Shown in pieces: positions 16,530 to 27,200 of a stretch of 64,000 nt of DNA (the stretch's first letter is position 1; each line of letters opens with the position of its first letter). A program made the position numbers and the translations under genes. The notes under the pieces are model-generated. The model worked only from the letters and a program-made list of their open reading frames with translations. It was not told the DNA's origin and did no database searches. Origin of the DNA: JAABRE01 sp964413275 (GTDB taxonomy: Bacteria > Cyanobacteriota > Cyanobacteriia > Cyanobacteriales > JAABRE01); contig CAYPSO010000001.1 of assembly GCA_964413275.1 (NCBI GenBank), positions 1-64,000 of the forward strand, in the 5' to 3' direction.

Positions 16530-16598
16530 GGTGGGCAATCCCCACCCCACTACTCGTCTAAAATTCTTATTCAGAAAATATTATGGGGATTGCCCACC
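16530..16598. repeat. Paired inverted repeat of the GTGGGCAATCCCC family
   Basis: GGTGGGCAATCCCCA at 16530 and TGGGGATTGCCCACC at 16584 are exact 15-bp inverted copies around a 39-bp spacer; CTAC follows. This is a larger hairpin version of the palindrome at 9954 and 17307. Confidence 0.7.
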
Positions 16599-16831
16599 CT
16601 ACAATTAATTTTGTGTATGTACTTAGATTAACTAATAATTAATTTTATTGAGATATTTATCTATCTCATTATTTTAGGAAAATGGTGTAATTTTCAAAAA
16701 CTTTATCTAATTTTTGATTTTTTGTTTTTAAATAATTGAAAGAAAAGATTTTTAATAATAGAACCTTTATTTTATAATTTTAAGGGAGTAAAAGTTGGTG
16801 AATTTTTACCTTTTCTAATAGAATACAGATA

Positions 16832-17297
16832 ATGGCTTTAAAAATTAATCAAATTGAAAAAAAATTTCGAGATTTACTAGCAGAAAGAGGAGTAAGAATG
16901 TACTACACAGAATCAATGGGGTTTCTGGATTGCTCATAATCCTAACCCTCAAGTTGTTTGGTCTGTATTTAAGGAATTAGCCAAGCTTAAAGTCAAAGTT
17001 GGTACTCCTATGGATGATGATCTTTTATTTCAATGGGGTGTAGGTGAAGAATTAATTACAGAAGATAAATTTTTCTATTTGGATTTTACATGGCAGTTTT
17101 CAATTCACCATAAAAATGATAATTACGATCGCATGGAGCAACTTAACTGTACGCTGAAATATCATCTAAATAGCAAAGTTGATATACCTCTTGGTAATTT
17201 CTGGTCATACGAAAAAGTTGAGTTAACCAAACAATTTAATCTTGGTATGAATAAATATCAACCATTCATAATAGAAATATGTCAAGGACAAGTTTAA
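16832..17297 (+). pseudogene. Frameshifted hypothetical gene
   Basis: One gene in two frames. From ATG 16832 the frame reads MALKINQIEKKFRDLLAERG and then reaches a stop at about 16939. The second frame, open from near 16918, continues naturally (WGFWIAHNPNPQVVWSVFKE, LTKQFNLGMNKYQPFIIEIC) to 17297. Removing one T near 16913, within GAATCAATGGGG, would join them as YTEQWGFWIAHNP. So a one-base insertion probably disabled the gene, unless the read is in error. The family is not recognised. It sits just upstream of a dispersed palindrome and of the convergent gap2. Confidence 0.55.
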
Positions 17298-17306
17298 ATT
17301 TATTAG

Positions 17307-17328
17307 TAGGGTGGGCAATGCCCACCTA
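17307..17328. repeat. Dispersed GTGGGCAATGCCCAC palindrome
   Basis: TAGGGTGGGCAATGCCCACC lies between the convergent frameshifted gene and gap2; it may serve as a terminator for both. Same family as the repeats at 9954 and 16530. Confidence 0.65.
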
Positions 17329-17335
17329 ATTAAAA

Positions 17336-18373
17336 TTAAACTGTAGCCATTACAGAAGCTTCCTTAGCCGCCATTGATAAAATTAAATCAATCATGCGTT
17401 GAGAATAGCCCCACTCATTGTCATACCAAGAAACTATCTTAAAGAAATTGCTATTTAACTCAATACCTGCACCTGCATCAAAAATACTAGAATGAGGATC
17501 GGTAGTAAAGTCAGTGGAAACTACAGCATCTTCAGTATAGCCGAGTACACCCTTAAGCTCGCCTTCAGAAGCAGCCTTCATTGCCGCACAAATTTCCTTA
17601 TAACTGGTGGATTTTTCAGTACGGAAAGTCAAGTCAACGACAGAAACATCAGGAGTAGGCACTCTAAAAGCCATTCCTGTTAACTTACCCTTTAATTCAG
17701 GTAAAACTAAAGTAACTGCTTTTGCTGCCCCCGTAGAAGCCGGAATAATATTTTGAGCCGCACTTCTACCACCTCGAAAATCCTTTTTACTCGGCCCATC
17801 AACGGTGGGTTGAGTGGCTGTCATAGCGTGGACAGTAGTCATTAAACCTTCTGCTAGACCAAAGTTATCGTTAATTACCTTAGCGATAGGTGCGAGACAA
17901 TTAGTAGTACAACTAGCATTAGAAACAATAGTATGGATTTTTGGATCGTAACTATCGTGGTTAACACCAACTAACAAAGTAGCTACCTTTTCAGGATCTT
18001 TAGTAGGTGCAGAAATAACCACCCGTTTTGCTCCTGCGGTTATGTGTTTAGAAGCCGTTTCATGGGTAGTAAACAAACCCGTTGCTTCCACTACATATTC
18101 TGCGCCCCATTTACCCCAAGGTAATTCTTCAGGATTTCTCATGGAGACACAGGGAATTAATTTACCATTAACTACAATTCCTTCCTCCGTTGCTTCCACT
18201 GTACCTTGAAAACGTCCGTGAGTTGAATCATATTTCAATAAATAGGCAATCGCATCTGAACCGACTAAATCATTAATACCAACAAATTCAATGTTAGGGT
18301 TGCTGATGCCCGCCCTAAAAACCAAACGACCAATACGTCCAAAACCGTTAATACCTACTTTAATAGTTGTCAT
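17336..18373 (-). CDS. gap2: Glyceraldehyde-3-phosphate dehydrogenase
   Basis: Calvin-cycle/gluconeogenic GAPDH, reducing 1,3-bisphosphoglycerate in the cytoplasm. 345 aa from the ATG at 18373, chosen because TGAAGGAGTAAAT precedes it; the 14 extra codons upstream are not family-like. Seen: NAD(P)-binding KVGINGFGRIGRLVFRAG, catalytic Cys in SNASCTTNCLAPIAK (about residue 156), substrate loop TGAAKAVTLVLPELKGKLTG, and C-terminal SWYDNEWGYSQRM. Cyanobacterial genomes have gap1 and gap2; length and overall fit to the photosynthetic form favour gap2, but discrimination by eye is not absolute. Monocistronic and divergent from leuS. Confidence 0.92.
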   Translation of the reverse strand: MTTIKVGINGFGRIGRLVFRAGISNPNIEFVGINDLVGSDAIAYLLKYDSTHGRFQGTVEATEEGIVVNGKLIPCVSMRNPEELPWGKWGAEYVVEATGLFTTHETASKHITAGAKRVVISAPTKDPEKVATLLVGVNHDSYDPKIHTIVSNASCTTNCLAPIAKVINDNFGLAEGLMTTVHAMTATQPTVDGPSKKDFRGGRSAAQNIIPASTGAAKAVTLVLPELKGKLTGMAFRVPTPDVSVVDLTFRTEKSTSYKEICAAMKAASEGELKGVLGYTEDAVVSTDFTTDPHSSIFDAGAGIELNSNFFKIVSWYDNEWGYSQRMIDLILSMAAKEASVMATV

Positions 18374-18573
18374 ATTTACTCCTTCAGTCTTGACAACTGG
18401 AATATATTTTTTCATGTTATGTGGGATTTTTCTAATAGGTTGATAAATACATAAAAATTTTATAGTTTGTTATGGGTGGTTCTTAGTTTTGTAAAATTAT
18501 ATACAATCACCAAGGTTAGATAAAATCTTAAACTGGAGATATAGTGCAAACTAACCCTAAAGGAGAAATATTT

Positions 18574-21147
18574 GTGGAAAATAGATACAACGCAACGGAA
18601 ATAGAGTCTAAATGGCAAACGAAATGGACAGAAACGGGAGTAGATAAGACTTCTGAAGATAAAAATAAGCCAAAATTTTATGCTTTATCTATGTTTCCCT
18701 ATCCTTCAGGTAAACTACACATGGGTCATGTACGCAACTATGTAATTACCGATGTTATCGCCCGTTTAAAAAGAATGCAAGGATACCGAGTTTTACATCC
18801 GATGGGTTGGGATGCTTTTGGACTTCCTGCCGAAAATGCCGCCATTGACAGAGGTATTCCCCCCGCTAAGTGGACTTACGAAAATATTGCCCAAATGAGG
18901 GATCAATTAAAACAATTAGGGTTATCTTTAGATTGGACTCGGGAAGTAACCACCTGCTCACCAGATTACTATAAATGGACTCAATGGTTATTTTTACAGT
19001 TTTATGAAGCAGGATTAGCTTATCAAAAAGAAGCGGCAGTAAATTGGGATCCTGTTGACCAAACAGTCTTGGCTAACGAGCAAGTTGATAGCGAAGGCTA
19101 TTCCTGGCGCTCTGGGGCAAAAGTAGAGCGAAAATTGTTGCGTCAGTGGTTTTTGAAGATTACCGATTATGCCGAACAACTTTTAGTTGATTTAGATAAA
19201 TTAACAGGATGGCCAGAAAGAGTAAAATTAATGCAAGCTAACTGGATTGGTAAATCCACAGGTGCTTATTTAGAATTTCCCATTGTCGGTATGGCTGAAA
19301 AAATCGGGGTATTTACCACTCGTCCCGATACCGTTTATGGTGTAACCTATGTGGTACTCGCTCCAGAGCATCCTTTAACCGAAAAAGTTACGACTCCAGA
19401 GAATAAAGCAGCAGTATCCGCCTTTATTAAGGAAGTGGCTTCGGAAAGCGAATTAGAAAGAACAGCAGAAGATAAACCAAAACGGGGTATGGCTACTGGG
19501 GGAAAAGCTATTAATCCTTTTAACGGTGAAGAAATACCCATTTTAATCGCTGATTATGTACTCTATGAATATGGTACAGGTGCAGTGATGGGTGTACCTG
19601 CCCACGATGTCAGGGATTTTAAATTTGCTAAAGAGAATAATTTACCCATTAAAGTCGTTATTTTGCCAGATGATGCGGATAATGCCGATATTTGTTTATT
19701 AGAAGCCTATACCGAAGTTGGTACAATGGTTAATTCTAAAGGCTTTGATGGCATGAACTCCAATAAAGGAAAAGAGGCTATCATCAACTATGCAGAAAAC
19801 TGCGGTTACGGTAAAGCTAGAATACAATATCGCCTGAGAGATTGGTTAATTTCTCGCCAACGTTATTGGGGTTGTCCAATTCCTGTGATTCATTGTCCTA
19901 GTTGTGGTACAGTACCCGTACCAACTCAAGATTTACCTGTAAAATTACCTGAGAATGTGGCATTTACAGGCAGAGGTGTGTCTTCTTTAGCACAATTGCA
20001 AGATTGGAACAAAGTACCTTGTCCAAATTGTGGCGAATCTGCTTCAAGGGAAACCGATACTATGGATACATTCATTGACTCATCTTGGTATTTTTTACGT
20101 TATACCGATGCCCAAAATTCAGAGCAACCTTTTGCTCCCGATAAAGTTAATGACTGGATGGGAGTAGATCAATACGTCGGGGGAATCGAACACGCCATTT
20201 TACACTTACTTTATTCTCGTTTCTTTACAAAAGTTTTGCGAGATAGAGGTTTAGTTAATTGTGATGAGCCTTTTCAACGTCTTTTAACTCAGGGAATGGT
20301 ACAAGGATTAACCTATATGAATCCTAACAAGAGCGGTAAGGATAAATGGATTTTTTCTGCAATAGTCAATCCGTCTAATCCCATCGATCCAGATACGGGT
20401 GAAAAATTAGAATTATGCTATGCTACCATGTCTAAATCAAAGGGCAACGGTGTAGCACCTGAAGATGTTATTGCCAAATACGGTGTAGATACGGCGAGAA
20501 TGTTTATTTTATTTAAAGCACCTCCAGAGAAAGATTTGGAATGGGATGATGCGGATGTAGAAGGACAATTTCGCTTTTTAAATCGAGTATGGTTATTAAT
20601 TAATGATTATCTTCAATCCCCCCCAACTCACCTTAATAAAGGGGGAGCTTTATCAAAAGAAGAAAAAGATTTAAGAAGGGCAATTCATATTGCAATTAAA
20701 GAAGTTTCTGAAGATTTAGAAGGAGATTATCAATTTAATACCGCAGTTTCTGAATTAATGAAATTAAGTAATGCACTTAAGGATGCGAAGTGTAAAAATT
20801 CCCCTGTTTATAAAGAAGGAATCGAAACTTTAATAACTCTTTTATCTCCTTTTGCCCCCCATTTAGCCGAAGAATTATGGCAAAAATTAGGTTATTCTGA
20901 ATCAGTACATCAACATAATTGGCCTCAAGTAGATAAAGAAGCTTTAGTAGTAGATGAAATTACTTTAGTAATTCAAATTATGGGTAAAACCAGAGGCACT
21001 ATTGAAGTACCGGCAAGTGCAACTAAAGAGGAGTTAGAAAACTATGCTAAAAATTCAGAACCAGGACAACGATATTTACAAGGAAAAGAGATTAAAAAAG
21101 TAATTGTTGTACCGGGTAAATTAGTTAATTTTGTGGTTACTAAATAA
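18574..21147 (+). CDS. leuS: Leucyl-tRNA synthetase
   Basis: Charges tRNA-Leu with leucine. I choose the GTG at 18574 because AAGGAGA lies 6-7 nt upstream and the protein then begins VENRYNATEIESKWQ as in other cyanobacteria; an earlier GTG at 18544 lacks a ribosome site. About 857 aa, normal for bacterial LeuRS. Class I HIGH motif is PYPSGKLHMGHVRNY (about residue 45), KMSKS is YATMSKSKGNGV (about 625), and two CPxCG pairs (HCPSCG, PCPNCG at about 443 and 485) mark the zinc insertion. The editing CP1 domain with TTRPDTVYG is present. Divergent from gap2. Confidence 0.97.
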   Translation: MENRYNATEIESKWQTKWTETGVDKTSEDKNKPKFYALSMFPYPSGKLHMGHVRNYVITDVIARLKRMQGYRVLHPMGWDAFGLPAENAAIDRGIPPAKWTYENIAQMRDQLKQLGLSLDWTREVTTCSPDYYKWTQWLFLQFYEAGLAYQKEAAVNWDPVDQTVLANEQVDSEGYSWRSGAKVERKLLRQWFLKITDYAEQLLVDLDKLTGWPERVKLMQANWIGKSTGAYLEFPIVGMAEKIGVFTTRPDTVYGVTYVVLAPEHPLTEKVTTPENKAAVSAFIKEVASESELERTAEDKPKRGMATGGKAINPFNGEEIPILIADYVLYEYGTGAVMGVPAHDVRDFKFAKENNLPIKVVILPDDADNADICLLEAYTEVGTMVNSKGFDGMNSNKGKEAIINYAENCGYGKARIQYRLRDWLISRQRYWGCPIPVIHCPSCGTVPVPTQDLPVKLPENVAFTGRGVSSLAQLQDWNKVPCPNCGESASRETDTMDTFIDSSWYFLRYTDAQNSEQPFAPDKVNDWMGVDQYVGGIEHAILHLLYSRFFTKVLRDRGLVNCDEPFQRLLTQGMVQGLTYMNPNKSGKDKWIFSAIVNPSNPIDPDTGEKLELCYATMSKSKGNGVAPEDVIAKYGVDTARMFILFKAPPEKDLEWDDADVEGQFRFLNRVWLLINDYLQSPPTHLNKGGALSKEEKDLRRAIHIAIKEVSEDLEGDYQFNTAVSELMKLSNALKDAKCKNSPVYKEGIETLITLLSPFAPHLAEELWQKLGYSESVHQHNWPQVDKEALVVDEITLVIQIMGKTRGTIEVPASATKEELENYAKNSEPGQRYLQGKEIKKVIVVPGKLVNFVVTK

Positions 21148-21271
21148 TCCTGTAGGGTGGGCAAATTATTAATCATATTGTTATTTAATTAAATCTCAAT
21201 ATTTTGCTCACCTTATTATGATATTAAAAAATCTAAGTTATTGAAGTTGAGTAAATCCATCTGTAGCATTT

Positions 21272-24200
21272 TTAATTGTTTTTATTCTTACTATTATTCT
21301 GCTCAACCCAGCCATGATTAAAAATCAATTCATAAATAGGATTATTGATTCTCAGAAAACCCTTTTCCTTAACCACTAACCCAGATAATATTAATTCCCT
21401 TGCTTCTAGACTATCGGTTGCTATATCTGCTTCTTGATTTAAAAGTTGTCGGTAAATTTCTAGTAGCCGAGCAGATTGTTGACTTTTGAGAATGCGATCG
21501 CAGATAGTTCGCAAATGTTCTGGCTCATCTTGAGATTGCCAATTATTTATGATATTTGTCCGCACTAAATTCTCAATCCAGAAGGCTTCACCGTTAGCAG
21601 GAATTATAGAAGAAGAATTACGGATCAGCTTACAGAGCTTTTGAGTAAGAAAAGGCTGTCCATTTGTCCAAGCCAAAACTTCTTTAAGCACAGTTTGTGG
21701 ATTGCTTACTTTCTCTGCTAATCCTTGTAGTAAAGGTTGGGCTTCGTGTTCCTTAAAGCCTTCTAGTTGAATAGGTTGACCAATATTAAAAGGAGTTGTC
21801 TGGATGTTAGTAATTAAATCTGAAGGAGTAGCAACACCAAATAGAGCAAAGGTTAAACGCTGATATTCTCGATTAAGACTGCGCTGATTATAACAAAAGC
21901 GAATTAGAGCAAAAAAGTCATTAACTGAAAAATTTAAACCTAAAACACTATCAATTTCATCAATAAAAATCACAATTTGTTTTGAAGGAATGCCATCTTC
22001 TACTCCAACTTCAACCAAAAGGACTTCTTCAATAAATTGACTCAATCGCTGAACCGGAGAAATATCTTCTCGCTCTTGCCACCAAGTTTTTAAGTTAAAT
22101 TTTTTCCCCAAACCGAAACGTCGCCCTAGCTCAAATGCAAATCCTTTATACCACTGATTAGGGGTAACATCTTCACTGCCAATACGAGTCATGTCAATGG
22201 GCGCACAACAAACGCCCTCGTGCTGAAGATGGTTAATCATGCGTACCATCAGGCTCGACTTGCCCATTTGCCGAGGATTGAGAACATAGCAAAACTCCCC
22301 ACGCTTCAAGGCTTTGTAGAGATAACGATCTGCGGAGCGCACTACATAAGTGGGGGCATCCATGGGTAAACTTCCCCCAACTTGATAGTCAAAGGTAGTA
22401 GATTCTTCGGTACTCCTGAGTAGTTCGTTTTCAAAAAGTAATTCGGCTTGGGTAGCTTTGAGAATTTCTAGGGTTTGTGAGAGTTCTTCGGTACGCTCAG
22501 TGACTTTTTGTTCTAGGGTGCTGCTGTACTCAGCTAATTCATCTTTGGCTTGTCGTAGGGCAATATTATTGACGGCTAGTTCTTGGGTAAACTGAATCCG
22601 CTCGGCTTCGGCTTGTTTGCGTTGTGTTATGTCAGTAAAAGCAGCTATGGCATAGACAATTTGATTTTTTTCATCAAAAACTGGAGTAGCTGATACTTCT
22701 AAAGGAATTATCTTGTCAGCTTGATGAATCTCAAGATCGTCAATAGTGGTGCTTTGACCGTTTAAGGCTTTTATCAGAGGCTGTTGTTCGGTAGGATATA
22801 ATTGTTGTGTTCCTGCTAAATAAGCTTGATAAATCTCTGTCAATTGCTCTGCTCTGGTTTCAGTTACAATTCCTTTGCCAAGTATCTGTTGAGCAGTTTG
22901 ATTAGCGTAGTAGGGTTGACCATTCGCATTAATGACAAATACCCCCACTGGCATGGCTTCTAAAAATTGAGTTAACCTTCTTTCATTTTCATGTAAGGCT
23001 ACATATAATTGGGCATTTTGCAGAGAAATAGCTGCCTGAGAGGATAAAAGTTTAAGGACTTCTAAACGATCAGAAGTAAAAGCCCCGATGCTGAGATTAT
23101 TTTCTAAATAAAGCAGACCAATAAATTTACCTTGATGGATGATGGGAGTACATAAGATAGACTTAAGTTGGTTTTGGATAATATAAGGATCTGTGGTAAA
23201 CATTCCCTGGGTAGTTGCATCGCTTAAAACTACATCCTCTCTGGTTCTCTCTACATAATTAATTATAGATAGAGGCAACTGTTGGCTGATTTTGACTGGA
23301 ATTGACTGACAAACTATTACTCGATTTTCTTCCACAGTACCTTGGGCTTCAATAACTAACTGACCTTCTTTTTCCAAGATGAGAAAACCAGTTTGAGCCC
23401 CTGCATTCTCAATCATGATTTTTATCAATTTTTCCAACAGTTTTTCCAGTACAATTTCCCCAGAAATAGTTTGCGAAGCTTTAGTGACTGTGATGATATC
23501 TAGTGCTTGGGGATTTGTACCACCAGTAGATTCAATTGTCTTCATGCTTGGGACTTCTTTTGGGTTAGTTATACCCATTAGAAATTGGGGATATTCTGAT
23601 TCTAAAGCTTGAACTTTAACTTTTGCACCCCAGCGACTATAACAATGATAGGCATTTCTCAAGTATATTCGTCCTATTTCTTCTCTACCCAGAGAAAGAT
23701 AAAATTCTGCTGCACGTTCGTAAGCAATGGCTTCTTCATGGATAAATTCAGATTTTTTAGCACCTTGAATTGCTTTTTCATAAAATTCTTCTGCTTGCCA
23801 ATTTTGTCCTAATACTCTGGCTTTTTCAGCTTCTACTAAGTCATATTTATTTTGATAGTTTGTTGGGGCATGGCTTACCCATTTTTTCATTTGTTTCTGA
23901 TTACGGGATACTTTTTGTAAGAATTGTTTTGTTTTCTTGGTGTTATTATTGTTAGCAATAGCTAAAAGAGTAAGAGATTCATAAAAATTATGCTGAGAAA
24001 TTAAGAAAGTAGTACCTCCAAAAGCTTTATTTTTTTCACATAAATCACTATACTTAATAGCTTTAAAATAAGATTTCAATAGATACCACTGAACATGGTA
24101 AAAAAATGTAGCAAAAAAGACAAAAATATATGATTCATTCTTTATGTAATAACTTATTTTATCATCTTGTTTTTGGCAAATATCATTATTAGAAATGCTT

Positions 24201-27200
24201 TTATTAGAATCTATATCTATTAAACTTAAACAAAAATTTCCACAAAATTCCAAAAAATCTTCACCATATTTATCATTATATTTTGAAAATAAATTTAGAT
24301 ATTTATCAACTTCTATTTTAATAATTTCTAAATTTTCTCTAGCAAACAATAGTAAGTGACAGCAATAGTTTGAAGCACAATAGCTACTAAATACTATCTC
24401 TCCAGATTCAATCCCAGTTTGAATTACATCAGCTAAGGATTCTAGTTTGTTCTTAGCATTATCTTTCCAATGTTTAATAAAACCATAAAATGTATGCAGG
24501 ACTATGGGTTTAAATTGTGAAACATAAAATTTATCTAATAGTTTTAGAGATAATTGACCAAACTTATAGCCTAAGTTAATATCCTCAACTATCTCAACTA
24601 AGTAACAGCCATAATAAACATATGCTATAGAAGCTAACGCAGAGTTTCCATATTTAAGATGAATATAAAATAAATTAAGAATTACCAAATGATAGAGATT
24701 TCGATTTGTTGAATAAGTAGGAGAAATAAGAGTGGACAAGATTTTTATAATTGCAAGTTGATCGGTATCTTTTATTTCTGGTAAATTTATTAAATTTTCA
24801 AATTCTTTTTGTCTTAAAAGTAATTTTATTTGAAGTTCTTTAACTAAAATATTGAATTTGTTTTGTTTTTTAGGCAAGAATAATCCTAACATTCGTAGAA
24901 TTTCTAGTCCATCATTTATCGCTAAATCTAATTGAAGTTGCGATCTATAAAATAGAATATTTAGTTCATATACTTTGACTTTATCTAAGCTATTTTTTGC
25001 ATTTTTAATAACAAGATTAGTTAGTTTTTTTGCTTGTTCCAATCGTCCAATAAAATAAAAAACTTCTAAGGTTTCTAAATGAAGCTCTAGACTTAATTGA
25101 TAGCAACTTTTCCAGCTATTTATAGGTAATAGCTCTAATCCTAGTTCTAAGTATTTAAGAGCTGATTGATAAGCATTTGATGCTTTTGCTTTTTTCCCTG
25201 CTTGAAGATTTAATTTAGCTAACTCATCCTTTTCTAATCGTTCATTAATGAAGGAAGAACCTTCATTGAGGTGATTAACAATATCAAAAATCTTATTCTT
25301 TAACTCATCCTCTTTAATATTTTTCAGGAGTAAACGACCTATTTGTAAATGAACCTGCTTTTTTTCTGCTTTGGGAATTAAAGAATAAGCAGCTTGTTGT
25401 ACACGGTCATGTAAAAATTTGTAGGGAATATAGGTCGAATACTCAGAAGAGATTTCGTCTTTTTTGTTTGATAATTCTTCTAGTTTCCAAAGTAGAGGAA
25501 TTTTATAGTTATTATCTAAAGGAATTATCAAGCCTTCATCTAGTGCTGACTGTAATTCTTTAGCTGTGACTATGGGAGATTTATTATTGACGATATAAAG
25601 AATTTCTAAATTAAAATAATTCCCAATACAAGACGCTAATTTGAGAACCTGTTGAGTTTTTTGATCTAGCTTTTCAATTTTTCTAACCATCAAATCAACT
25701 ACATTATCAGTGATAGTCACGCTTTCAATTTGCTCTATATCCCATTGCCAATAACCTTGTTGATTGTCTTCTAGATTAAATCGTAATAAATTTTCTTGGT
25801 ATAAAGAATAGAGGAGTTGGGTGAGGAAAAAAGGATTACCACCGGTTTTTTTTGCAACTAATTCAGCCAAAGGTTTTGAAAATTCTGGCTCGCAACTGAG
25901 GCTATCAGAAATTAAGTGATTAATTTGGTTAATTTGTAAGGGGTAAAGAGTAATCTCATTGACTGCTACTTTGGCTTGACTAATTTTGTTTAAGGTGTTT
26001 ATTAGAGGATGAGTAGGACTAACTTCATTATCTCGATATGCCCCTATCATGAGAAAATATTGTTTGTCGGGATCTAAAATTAATTGCTCAATTAATTTCA
26101 GAGAGGGTAAATCTGCCCATTGTAAATCATCAATAAAGATAACTAAGGAATGTTCTTTTTGACAAAAAACACCCAGAAATCTTTTGAAAAATAAATTAAA
26201 TCGATTTTCACTTTCAGTTCTCCCTAGCTGTTCAACTGGTGGCTGTTGCCCGATAATTTTTTCGAGTTCAGGAATCACATCGATAATAATTTGAGCATTA
26301 TTTGCGATCGCTTCTAAAATTTTATTTTTCCAAGTCTGTAGGATTATTTCTGGTTCACTTAGCAGTTGAAGGATTAAGTATTGAAAAGCCTGAGATATAG
26401 CCGAATAAGGAATATTTCGTTGTAATTGATCAAATTTTCCCCTAATAAACTTTCCCTGTTGCAGTGTAATGGATTGGTAAATTTCGTTAACTAAAGCTGA
26501 TTTGCCAATACCTGAATAACCTGAAATGAGAATCATTTCAGTTGCCCCTTGGCTAACTTTTTCAAATGCTGTTAAAAGTTGAGCGACTTCCTCCTCTCGA
26601 CCATAGAGTTTTTGGGGAATATGAAGTTTCTCAGCAATATCCTGACGAGCTAAAGTAAACTGAGAAATTTGTCCTAAAGTTTTTAATTGATGAAGACAGG
26701 TTTCTAAATCAGCTTTAATTCCCCAAGCAGTTTTGTATCTTTTTTCTGGGTTTTTTGCTAATAATTTTTTGATAATATTAGAGACACTTAAGGGAATATC
26801 AGAAATAATTTCATGAACGGCTAATGGTTCTTGTGCGATATGACAATGAACTAATTCCATTAAATTAGTGGTTTCAAAAGGAAGTTTACTGGTTAAAAGT
26901 TCATAGAAAGTTACGCCAAGGGAATAAAAATCACTGCGATAATCTACTCCTCGGTTCATTCTACCTGTTTGTTCAGGGGCAATATAAGCTAAAGTTCCTT
27001 CTAATTGATTAGGAGGACAAGCTATTGAGAATTCTTGAGCTAAACGAGTAGAAATCCCAAAGTCAATGATTTTGAGTTGTTCGGTTTGATGATTATAGAC
27101 AATGTTAGAGGGGTTAATGTCTTTATGAATAATGTTAGCCCTATGAATTTCTGCTAAACTCTCAGTTATCTTAATGGCAATAGTCAGAAATTCTTCTAAG

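Noticed and set aside
18374..18415. Longer gap2 starting at 18415
   Set aside because: The added 14 residues are not GAPDH-like, while the ATG at 18373 has a clear GGAG site.
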